Shown here: positions 25,231-36,500 of the stretch, one piece after another
Position numbering within the stretch: the first letter of the stretch is position 1
Layout of the letters: the number at the start of each line of letters is the position of its first letter
Assembly (NCBI GenBank): GCA_001584585.1
Contig: LSYV01000008.1
Location: forward strand, 56,163-120,162
DNA length: 64,000 nt
Reading direction: 5' to 3'
DNA from: Gonium pectorale
Lineage: Eukaryota; Chlorophyta; Chlorophyceae; Chlamydomonadales; Volvocaceae
The notes under the pieces: generated by a model
What the model was told of the DNA's origin: nothing
The model's input: only the letters and a program-made list of their open reading frames with translations
Database searches by the model: none
Position numbers and translations under genes: made by a program

Positions 25231-28200
25231 CTACCGCGTGTGGGGTATGCGGGAGTGCAGCCACTGCAAGATGGTGGCGAAGGCGTCGTCCACCGTGGGG
25301 TCGCCCTTAAAGGGGCGCGGGAGGCGCACCGCGGTGCTGTTGGCTGCGGACCGCTCCTGCTCCCTCTCGTTGGAATCCATCAGCTGCCGCAGTTCAGATG
25401 CCAGGCCGGGGAGAGAGCCGTAGCGGTACCTGGATCCAGAAATAAAGGAACACGGGCTGATAACAGCACGTATGCCCTTTCGCGATGCGGGGGGGGGGCT
25501 CCTGAAGTGCTAAGAAGGTCGCGACGGGGCGGTACCGCCCGGAAGCCCAGGGTTGGTTGCAGCGGTGTCGGGAGATTGCACATGGCCCAACGGTACTGGT
25601 AGCTGAGGGACTGGAGTAGTCCTGGAGGCCTCTTGACAAGGAAAGCGCGCAATGGGATGGGGCCGCGCAGGGCGCGGATGTGCAAACTGCCATCGCCCAT
25701 TTTTGAACGGCAAAGGACCCTAAGAAACACCGATTTCTGCAGCTTGCGCCGCCATCTCCGGCCTCCACGTCACTATCCCTCACGCACCTGTGCCACACGA
25801 GGTCAAGGTGCGCCTGCTTGGAGCGGATGGCGCGCTCCGAAACCGCCTTCAGAATCTCTAGAATGCGGTCCACGTTGGCCTCTGCGATGCGCACGCTGAA
25901 CGAGTCCACGTCCAGGATGGACTCGAACACGGCATGGACGCGGTCCATGATGATGACGGGGATACAGCCGTGTAGGACGGCGTCCTCCAGGCGGGCGGAC
26001 CAGCCATCGCCTGGGTAGAACGCAATGGGGTCATTAGCGGGCACGCGAGGAATGGAGGGTACAAGGGCCGCTGGCGACACCCAGGGTGACCCTCTAACGC
26101 CTTGTGTAAAGGCACGACATGCCGCCGTAAGGAAGGGGCCCCACCCCCGCATGCCGGCTCAACCAAGGTGCCAGAGGATGTGTAATGTGCCATACCTCCG
26201 GCGACTAGGCAGAAGATGGACCGCGACAGGAGGTCCGAATAGTCCCCTTCGATCTCCTTGCGATCGCCCACCAGGGACTTGTGCTGCTGCGCCCAGCCTC
26301 CCTCCGACGCCATCCTGTACACCTGCGCGGGCGCAGGAGCGCTCCGAGTTCGCCTGCTACGCGGGCTGTGACCCATGGGTCACGTGGAGGCCACGCAGCG
26401 TACGGATGGCCAGCACGCCGGCGCGCCATCCAGCGCTCCGGGGTCGGGAAGCTTGCGTGCACAGATTCGCAGGAACCCCCTATGGGCTATACACACAACA
26501 AGGCCCGTGCCAACCAATGCTCTCCCATCCAGCTATAATCTTGCGATCTGTCGTGCGCACCTTCTGCCGTACGCCTCGGCTGTATCCCGGCTTGCGGTTT
26601 TTGCCCACCTCCCCGCGGAAGAAAAAGAATATGTCTGCGCGCGTGGGCCATGGGTGAGAAACGGTTACCGCTTGGAGAAAGCCCTTGTGCGCTCGCCTCC
26701 TGGGCCGACCGCAGTTGTGAGCCTCGACTGCGACCTAGAAACGATCCGCACGCGGAGCACCAAGCTCAGATGCGCAAGCCACCTGGGTTGAGACCGCAGA
26801 AGGGAGCCGTGCCTACGACCGGTGTGCATCGCCGCGCCGTCGCAGCCCGACTTGCCTTCAGGCTGTGATTACCGTACAGATACAGATTCCAGGCTCCCCA
26901 GGGGGGCCGCAGGCCACACCAGCCGATTGGCTCCCGTAAGTGTGGCTTCGAGTCGATTCGTGCATGTATGCTCTTAGCGACGGCGTGCATGTGGGCTACC
27001 CGGCCGGCAGCCTCACCCCGAGATCGCGGCGCCGACGCAGCCAGCGGACCCCGGCGGTAGGCCTGCGGGTTCTTGAATGCGGGGATGACCAGGTCCTGTG
27101 CGGGCGTGAAGGTGGACGCGAGCGGTGCGGCAGTTGGGCCGCGCAGGCATCGTGTGGGGTGGGGTCAAGATAATCGGAGGGCGCTGCGTAAGCGGCGAGG
27201 GGCACACAGCGCAGAGCGTGCGTGCATAGAGCAGACCTCAATGTACGGCACTGTGCTCAGCAGGCCAGCAACGCTCCAAACGCCAGCACCGCGAGGCGCG
27301 AGGGACGTACTGGCGCAGGAGGGTGGGCTCAAGCCACCACCTCGACACTGCCCCATCGCCAGCTGACCCCGCGAGCTCTCGCCTTGTCCGGGTTGTAGCA
27401 GGGGTGCCCTTGTATGTGCACACGGTAGCCCTCGGGCTGCAGCGGGTTCCTGAAGTCCGTGTCGTAGCTGTCCTCTGCAAAGGCAGACTGGCTCCTGCAG
27501 GCAGGCCCCAGCACCGTGCCGTAGCGTGCTTGGCGTCGCGGCGCCTAATCCGCACTTGCATCATCACCTCCTCCGCACCGAAAGGTGGCCAACAAATGCC
27601 AAGCAGCACGGCCACGGCAATGCGCAGGCTCAGGCAACGAAGCCCGCGAAGCGCCATGCCAGCAGCTCCACATGATAAGGCAATCCCAAGGGGTGAGGCG
27701 CAGGCAGCGCTATGCGCCTGATGCCGACGGCTCGGTAACCGGCACTCACTTGTGGTCCGGGTCCAGCCGCCCCCAGTGCGTGAGCCATATGGAGCTGTTG
27801 AGCACGTTTGGCGCCCAGCATGCGCCCTCATCGTGCGTGAACAGCCAGATGTGGTCGCGGCCGCCGCGGCGCTGCCAGAAGGGGTAGGTGGTGTTGATCC
27901 AGTCAACGGTTTCCATTAGCATGTTGACCATCTGGCGTATGCGGGGACCTGAAGAGTGGACGGCAAGGGCGGGACATGGGCGTGTTGTTCCACGCGAATC
28001 ATCTAGCTGCGCAAAGCGACAAGCATACCGAAATGTGCACAATCCCTCGCATCTGAGCCGCGCTCACCTCCAGTACCCTTGAACCACGGGTAGTCGGCCC
28101 AGATACCTGCAGAAGGGAGTACCGGCAATAGGTGAAAGAGGAGGGCGCACATTTCCGATTTTCGATCGTGGAGGTGGGTGCCGGTTCTCGTATGCGCAAA

Positions 28201-31200
28201 GCGGCTGGGTTCTTGCGAGCCTGCAGGCAGCACCCGGTGCCACCATGTGTACAATTGTGCCACGCTGCGCTGTGAGAGCTGGGTGCGACGATCTATACCC
28301 CACGCGCAGCGCCATGGCCAAGGAACAGGCGTAACATACCTACGTAGTCGCAAGAGCAGGGAGTATGCAGTTCAGAGCGCAGTGTGTGTGCAGTGCCTCC
28401 CCGCCCGTGGCGCTCTAGCGCTCGCGATGTGCGTACCCGGCGGTGCTGCGTGAGCGCACAAATGCAACGGAGAGACGCACCGATGGGGAAGGGCAGGCAC
28501 GAGGCGTAGTGAGGCACGTAGAAGAAGTCCGCCTGCGGGCCGGCCCACGGGCCAAGTAGAAAGGACATTACGAAGGCAAGAGCGCATAGCCCCGGCTAAG
28601 GGCTTGAGCAACGGGTTGCATGGTGGTCACGGCCGACACTTGGCTGTGCGGGTGCCATCCCAGCCCAGCCTGTGCACCGCCCATGGCCCAGCCCTTGCCT
28701 TGCAACGCCTGACGATGCGACTGCTTACGAAGCGACGAGCCTCCAACATGTGCATTGCAGCAGATTGGGCCCCAACAAGGGGTGCCGCATGCCGCCAAGC
28801 CATCAAGCATGCAGAGCGCCATCCATGTCACTGGGCTCACTGGATTCAAAGCGTGGGCCACTGCGTCACGCGTTCTTTGCTCAACACTGGCTCGCACGTC
28901 GGCCTACGCACCGGCTCCGGGGCCAGGCCCTCACGCAGCACCGCTGCTCCGGACGCGTGACTACTGGGAATAACGCGCCCACGGCAGCAGCAAGAAGGGG
29001 ACATGTTACGCAGGGCACGGCCTGGCATGGTGAAGGGAACGTAGAGACCGTCACCAAAAGTCGTGTGGCCCGCGTACCTCCTCCGGGTCGAAGGTCCTGT
29101 GATCGCTGATGAGCAGCAGCTCGTGGAGCATCGTGTCGGCGGCGTACACCCACATGTCCGACCAGATGGTGTTGTTGAAGTGGAAGTCGTGCCGCCGGTG
29201 GACGCACCAGGGCGGAGACACCCTGGAACGCCACGGTGCGGCGGGCAATCAAAAACCTACTGCTGAAGAGGCGGGACTTTCCGCATGCATGCGGATGATC
29301 AGCACAGACGGCTGGCGCAAGCAGGGAACAGCAAGTGAGGAACATATCCTGAACGGAGGAAAACCTAGTGTGTGCCAGTAATTGGGCAGCAAACCGCGAA
29401 ATACATTCCAATGTGGGCTCGTCAGCGCCTGCCAATCTTGAGGCTAGCTCTAGAGACCCTGAATGTATCTCGTACCTGTACTGCAGCAGCTTGCTCTGGT
29501 ACAGCGGTTCTAGGTCGTACACGTAGATGAGGGGTCGTTTGCGGGTCGCCTTGGGGGGCGGTTCCATGGCGGCGGGCGGCTCGTGAAGCATGGACGCCAG
29601 CCATGGCCTGGTGGGGATGAGGCTCGGCTGAAGGGGCAGGCCCGCCTTGCGCCGTGCGCAGTCGTGGCCGTAGTAGCCATCGTCGCATCTGGGGCCGGCG
29701 GAGGTGGAGGACGCAAGCCGGGACAGGTGAAGTCGGGTGGGTTATCTTGCGAGGGCCTGGAGGAGGGGCTCAGGCAGACCACATGGCTGCATGCTCTGTA
29801 CGACATCAAAAGGAGGACGTTTGCAACAGTATAGTTCGCCATCTTCACAAAACTCCAGACCGGCGCACCTGGCGCTTATGCACGTCATGGAAAGGGCACC
29901 GTTCCGTGGCGTTTGACCCCGGGACGCACATCGTTACGGTCAGGAAGTACTGGCCGCAAACGTGGCAGCATGGCCAGCTGCGAAATAGCAAGAGCGCGTC
30001 ATACAACGCACTCCATGACCGGCACCCGCACGCAGAACCCCAGGTTGCAGCAGAACCACACGGCCAAGATAGGTGCATTATAATGTGCTTGTGCGCGCAA
30101 GGACTCACACGCAGAACCCCAGGTTGCAGCGGCCATGCCCGCTGCACGCCCCGGGGCAGAAGGCCTCGAGTGGATGCTCGCAGGTGGGCCCGGCAAGGTC
30201 GTCTACGCCGCACATCGCGGACCAGGTAGGGTTGCTCACGTTGCAGTAACCCTGGCGACCGTACACGTTGTCGTACTCCTGCTCGCCAAACGCCTGGCGC
30301 CCGTCCCAAGTCTGCGGCACAGCGCAACAACATCTTGACATGGTCGTGACATGGTTGTAAAGCAAAGCAGTTGTTCCCACAAGTCCATGAAAGGAAGGTC
30401 AGCAGCCAAGCAGCGGCAGTGCTCACCGTCTTTGGCGCCATGTGAAATGTCACAAGGGGCCTTCCTCGTCGGGTTGGCGGTGTCCCAGGCGGCGCGTCGT
30501 CCGGCGCAGGGACACGACCCATGGGCCCATCGCAATAACAGATTGCGAAGTCATCATCACAAACACCTGGGAAGGGTGGTTTGCCAACAGAGAGGTCCGT
30601 CAGGAGCAGCAGCTCGCGACATTGAGTTCCGTGATGGCCGCTACTCCCTCATGTGATATCGGATATCGCACGAGGGCACCGGGGGTTCTGCCGTTGCGTT
30701 GTTGCGGGCGTTGTGTGCGAAAAGGCGACGGGACGCGCCGGTGAGCTCACCCGCACACCGCGAGTATGTTAGCTCGAGTTTCGTCCAGTCACGGTCTCGC
30801 TTGTCAGGGCCAATGTGTGAGACGGGATCCTCGGACGTGGCATCTGGAAGTCTGTGCATCAACGCACAGCAGGGGCGGGTACATCAGGCGCGGCAGCGGC
30901 TGCGGATGGGTCGTGCTGCGCCTCAGTGTGGGAGTGAGAGTGCTGCCAGGGTGCCAGGTGCCCGTTCGTTCGGCGCCCAACGGTTGCTGTGCCTCGTTCG
31001 CCCCAAATCTCATGTGCCCCGGTTCAGCCCACCTTAGCGTGTCCGTGCACGGCCGTTTCTGGCGGGTCTTGCACCCCGGTCCCCTCCACCCGGCGGGGCA
31101 GTCGCAGTATCCCGTGTCGTAGTTGCAGCGGCCCACACCATTGCATTTGTCGGGGCATTCGGTGTTGCCCCGGGGAGCCGCCTTCCAGGTCACCGGCTGC

Positions 31201-31587
31201 AAGGTTGGAAGGGCAGCCAAGGGAGGCAGATGGATTAGCTCATCAGCACGCAAAATGATGTTTGGCTCAACCTCAGGCCTCCAGCAGAACTTCATGACCG
31301 CTTCACCGACCTCTTGCGTGAAGAAAGCCCGGCACCAGTCCCCCTTCGTGTTTGCACACCGCAGGGAGACGGGCGACTGCTCAGTCAGCGCAGGCCTAGC
31401 GCGGCGTTCCGTGTTTGCTTGACCACGCTGCCTGTGGCCGCTACTCTGCCCCCAGCCACCCCCAACCTGTGCCGCAAGGGTTTCGGGCGTGCCAAATGCG
31501 CCCGGCCAGTCAGTCGACAGAGGAGTTCTAAAGTGTAAGAGCAGTGAGTTTTACCGTTAGAACAAGCAGTGCAAGGACCAAGCGCAT
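25231..31587 (-). CDS. EXT-C: secreted EGF-repeat exostosin-like glycosyltransferase (GT47), array copy 3
   Basis: Predicted 752 aa in 17 exons: 31587-31555, 31466-31311, 31196-31033, 30851-30751, 30566-30427, 30311-30109, 29688-29476, 29222-29078, 28532-28481, 28106-28068, 27948-27750, 27494-27383, 27095-27017, 26634-26561, 26322-26196, 26010-25788, 25429-25231. A tiny first exon gives the signal peptide core 'MRLVLALLVLT'; its split from the next exon is inferred by parallel with EXT-D. EGF module 1, the 'CDDDFAICYCDGPMGR' block, EGF module 2 and the GT47 domain follow in the family order. The exon ending at 27383 is followed by GC instead of GT. The intron 31310-31197 has a weak GTCGGT donor and stays open in frame if retained. 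The N-terminal exon is the least certain part. Confidence 0.83.
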
Positions 31588-31742
31588 GGTCACCCTTTTT
31601 CATGGCTCCTTGAGTGCACTAGTATTAAAAAGTAACCTCATTTTAAGTTTGCAGTTAGCCGCAATACGGACAATCTTTCCTTTGCAAGTCGCTCCTTTCG
31701 GAGTTTCAAGTCGTACGGTCAGGCACACATCTGTTCATGTGC

Positions 31743-32086
31743 TTCTTCGGTTGGCTTATGTTCATGTTTGCTGCCCCCACCTCGTAACAGCTGCGAGTTC
31801 CCGCCCGCTTTCCGAGTCTGTTCTCTGCGCTGCACAATGGACGACCCATCGGGCGTCACTAGGGTAGGGGTCTCCCCTGGACGTTACGGTCCTGAGCCTG
31901 CGACAAACTGTGTTTCTTCGGTTGGCGTATAATGGGTTATGTCCATTTTGCTGTCCCTCCTTGTAACAGCTGCTAGTTCCAGCCCGCCTTCCGAATCTGT
32001 TCTCTGCGCTGCATGATGGACCCATGGGGCTTCACCAGGGGAGGCGTCTCCGCTATAAACATCAGCACGGTCCTGAGCCTGCGACA
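31743..32086. repeat. Two degenerate direct repeats of about 165-170 bp upstream of EXT-C
   Basis: Unit 1 about 31743-31905, unit 2 about 31914-32086. Both start 'TTCTTCGGTTGGC', share 'GTAACAGCTGC', 'TCTGTTCTCTGCGCTGCA' and 'GATGGACCCAT'-like blocks, and end 'GGTCCTGAGCCTGCGACA', with substitutions and small indels between. The pair begins about 155 bp upstream of the EXT-C start codon, so it could be duplicated promoter sequence or an old non-coding repeat. Confidence 0.8.
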
Positions 32087-33442
32087 GCTGTGACCAGTGC
32101 CCCTCCCGCTTAAGTTTTCGGATTCTGGCGGATGCCCCGTGAATGCAACATCCCTCGTGCTGCAGCGTATATCAGGGGCGCGCAGGGGACACGGTGCACA
32201 TGGACACAGCGGCATGGCCACGCTGTATCGCTGTTACGCATGCAGAATACATAGCGGCAGGGACGTGAGCGTCCTCGTCGATCGCCCAAAACCGCACACA
32301 CAGTTCACAGGTTGTTTTGTCTTTTATATAACTGTTTTGAGCACACCGTAACGCATACATAACCCAGTTCACAGCACACACGCCGATGGCTCAAGGGCCT
32401 CGCAGGGACCAATCTATAAATGGCGCTTGGGTGAACAGGGAAGGAACCACTGCGCGACACTTCGCAGCCCTGCGGGACGGGATGAAACTGCTACGAGGGT
32501 TGCCGCCCGGTTGTGTCCGCTTCTGGAGCAGCAGCGAAACAGCAGCCAGACCCATCGCAGGGGCTGCATGTGGTCACAATACACCAGTTTCGCGGCAAAA
32601 CAAGGGCCGGGACTCTGAGTAGGGCGGCTGAGAAGGAGGAGGCTTAAGGGGCCGGCCTTAGCATGAGTCGGGCCGCTCGATGCATGCACGATGCGCGCGA
32701 TTCCACCCCCCTCTAACAGCACTACAATGATTGGGCCTAGAAAATGCGTGCCTGTGCGCTAGAAGGCAGTGTTGAGTGACACGGTAACAGAAGGCTCGAT
32801 GCTCCATTGCAGGTTGCAAGCGGAGGCAGTTCGGTCATCAAGGGTGGTTCGAGGATAACAGCCGGACTTACGGAGGCAGGGCCGCAGTATTCATGCGCTA
32901 CCAAACACGACTCTCAATGAGCACGCAAGGCCCAACACACAAGTACGGCAACCGAATGCGCACTGCGGCGAGAACCAACCACCTGCTGTCACGCCCCAGC
33001 TTTCTTCTGTTGCCAATGCCCATGTACCTAGACTGTGCTCCTGAATACGACTAACGGGCTTGTGAGGGTAAAACCGCCTGCGTGCGTAAAGGCCAGTACC
33101 CCCGGAGCCGAGGACAGTACACAATGCTCAAATTTCCGAATGGTGGCAGCTTCATCGGTGCCAAAAACACATCACTGGTGCGTTTCAATCCATTTAAAGG
33201 TTTCCGAAAGCTTGTGGAGAGAAACATCAGCCCTCCTGCACGGCACACATGGATGCTCTACTCTCTTAACTCCAAACGGGAGTCGCATGGGCGGTCACAC
33301 CACGAAAGTCCAAGGTCACGCGTCTGTACCAGCCGTGCACCAATCCGCACCTACGGACCCGTAGCTAGCCTGCGATGAGGGCTGCAGCTGTCTCGTCGCC
33401 GGAACCGTTGCCATTGCCAGCGACGACCACACTGCACAAATG

Positions 33443-33447
33443 TTACA
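33443..33447 (-). terminator. Candidate polyadenylation signal of EXT-D
   Basis: TTACA on the plus strand gives TGTAA on the coding strand about 100 nt after the EXT-D stop codon, a normal place for an algal poly(A) signal. Confidence 0.45.
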
Positions 33448-33547
33448 TGCATCTAACACGTCAAGCTACGTCCCTGCCTCTTCGCCATCCGTTCCCATGC
33501 GCCCCGATGCAGAGAAACTGGCGCCGCCCGGTAAAGCTCGCCTCCGC

Positions 33548-36500
33548 CTACCGCGTGTGGGGTATGCGGGAGTGCAGCCACTGCAAGATGGTGGCGAAGG
33601 CGTCGTCCACGGTGGGGTCGCCCTTGAAGGGGCGCGGGAGGTGCACCGCGGTGCTGTTGGCTGCGGACCGCTCCTGCTCCCTCTCGTTGGAGTCCATCAG
33701 CTGCCGCAGCTCCGATGCCAGGCCGGGGAGAGAGCCGTAGCGGTACCTACAAGCCATGATACGCGAAAGGAGGGCAAAGATTGAACGCACTGGGTGCGCC
33801 TGAATGCCAGCACGCGCTCCCGCACAGCACTTGGCTGCGCAGGGCAGCTTGCATTGCAAACGAGGGGCCCCGGAGCCCAGGGACGCAAACACCAGGCAGA
33901 AGAGCGAGCACGAGCACGCGAGCTCCGCAACAGGCGCCCACCCCGACAGCCATCGCCGCATGTCGGCATGTGCGCCGACGCGCTTCAACGCACGGAGCAT
34001 GCTTTCTCACCTGTGCCAGACCTTCCCCAGGTGCGCCTGCTTGGAGCGGATGGTGCGCTCTGGGATGGCCTTCAGGATCTCCAGGATGCGATCGATGTCG
34101 GCCTCAGCGATGCGCACCGCAAAGGACTCCACGTCAAGGATGGACTCGAACACGACATGCACGTCGTCTATGATAATCACTGGGATGCAGCCGTGAATGA
34201 CGGCGTCCTCCAGGCGGGCAGACCAGCCGTCACCTGCGGACACAAGAGTACAGGACGCGGTGTGAAACGACCCAGGCGGCCTTCACACCCAGGCGGCAAG
34301 GCCTTGCGGGCTGTACACATGTGCGCCTCGCGGCCGGCTGTGGGGCGCCTCCTACCTCCAGCCACGAGGCAGAAGACCGCGCGCGAGTATAGGTCGGAGT
34401 AGTCTCCCTGCACGTCCTGGCCGTCGCCAATCAAAAACTTGTACTTCTCGGCCCAGCCGCCCTCCTTTGCCAGCTTGTATACCTGTCAGGGCAGCAATCG
34501 TGCACACAGGACAACACAGGACCGGCATACAGAACGTTCTCGCAGGCTCAATGTATCAGGGCGAGCATCACAGTAGCGCGTCATGCGGTGTACGATGCTG
34601 TTGACCCCTGTCTGAGCGGTCCTCAAGCCGAGAACTCGTTGGGGCACAGCTGGAAAGCTGCGTGGTGTCGGTGTGTCGTGGCCTGAGGTGCAGTGTTGCG
34701 TGCATGACGGCGTGTATGCGGATAATGGGAGCCCTCGACAGCTCACGCGCCGACAGACTCTTGAGGGACCCCAGACATCCAAGCGACCTGCGCCAGCGGC
34801 GTACGCACCTTCTGCCGCACGCCGCGGCTGTAGTTTGGCATCCGGTGCTTACCCACATCGCCGCGGAAGAAGAAAAAGACGTCTGCAAAGGGGGTTGGTG
34901 CAGGACAAGGCAGTCGTACCGAGCCGGCGCCACGTGCGCTCTCTGTATCGTTATTGACACTGGCAGGCAAGTCGCTTTGATGCGTCCGACCTACTTAAGG
35001 GACCTTGCACAGTACATAGTGACGTCCATGGTGCGTGGTCGCCTTCAGGAGTGGGACACGAAGCTAGCGGCCTGGGCTCTATATGGCCGCACCTCGTTCA
35101 CGAGATGGAGCCGCCACAAGCGGGCTCCTGCCATAGTGGCCGGGCCTCTTGAACGCCGGGATGACAAGGTCCTGCACGATGCGCACACGTACACAAACTC
35201 ATTGTGATGCGCAAGGACCGAATGCCTTCTACAGAGCCATGCTCCCGCGGAATAGGAGCCAGGCCAAGGCTTTGCGAACAGGGCCCACTTAGTATTAGCA
35301 TGCAAGCGCAGGGCCCGCGTAGGAAGCGCCAACAAAGAAGCCGGCACTTGGCCTGCTCCACCGCGTACCGGCGGACGGGGATCTGACGCTCCAATTACCC
35401 GGGACCCAGGGAAACCTGCCTTCTCGGGATTGTAGCACGGATGGCCTTTGATGTGGGTCAGGAAGCCCTCGGGCTGCAAGTGGTTTTGGAAGTCGCTGTC
35501 GTACCGGTCGACAATGTAGGCCGTGTTGCTCCTGCGCGAGCCGACGCCCAACCAAGGACTGGACGTTTAAGTGGTGTCGCTACTTTACGGAGCCTCATAT
35601 CGTACGCAGTATAGACAGTTGCTGCGCTAGCTCGAAGCTACTTCACTCAGGCGACGCCGACGGCTCGGCACCCGGCACTCACTTGTGGTCCGGGTCCAGC
35701 CGCCCCCAGTGCGTGAGCCATATGGAGCTGTTGAGCACGTTTGGCGCCCAGCATGCGCCCTCATCGTGCGTGAACAGCCAGATGTGGTCGCGGCCGCCGC
35801 GGCGCTGCCAGAAGGGGTAGGTGGCGTTGATCCAGTCAACGGCCTCCATCAGCATGTTGACCATCTGTCGTATACGGGGACCTGAGGATGGGAGGCGGGG
35901 CGGAACCCCAAGCTTTGAAACATATACAACGCACATGAGAAGCGTGCATGCTGCTGCCTTGAGTATCACGCTATGTGTATATCCTATCAGGCCTGACGCG
36001 CTTAAAGCGTTGACTGCGCATGTCCGCACACAGTGTCATCGTGCACCGTAGCGCACATTGTACGCACGCAGAGTGAAAACAAACGCCGTTCATTGTGCAG
36101 GCAGGTGCTCGACGACCTTTGCGTTTGGCCTCACCTCCTGGGCCCTTGAACCACGGGTAGTCAGCCCAATTGCCTGCACGGGGATCACGCAAGACACTCA
36201 TCAGTCTACCACGATTTGTTGTTGGACAGCGTCCAGAGTAAGGTATGCGGATGTATATGCAAGCTGCAACACCTGACCGAAGCGCTTGTGCGTAACGCAT
36301 GTGCAGTCGCCCTCACGTAAAGACGCACCAATGGGGAAGGGCAGGCACGACGCGGAATGGGGCACGTAGAAGAAGTCTGCCTGCGGGATGCGGAGAGGGG
36401 ACGCCAGGATGGCATACAGAGGGAGCACGACTGTAGTGAAACGGAGCGTCTGAGAAAGGAAAAGTAGATGGCGGTACAGGAAAACGGAGCGTTGGAGACA

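Larger units (their letters stand above)
31588..33547. other. Intergenic: EXT-C upstream region and EXT-D 3' flank
   Basis: About 2 kb without a supportable gene. The half next to EXT-C holds a degenerate direct duplication (31743-32086). TATATAAAAG reads on the minus strand near 32331-32322, a possible but distant TATA-like element. 32400-33440 shows nothing recognisable. A TGTAA for EXT-D lies at the right end. Confidence 0.55.
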
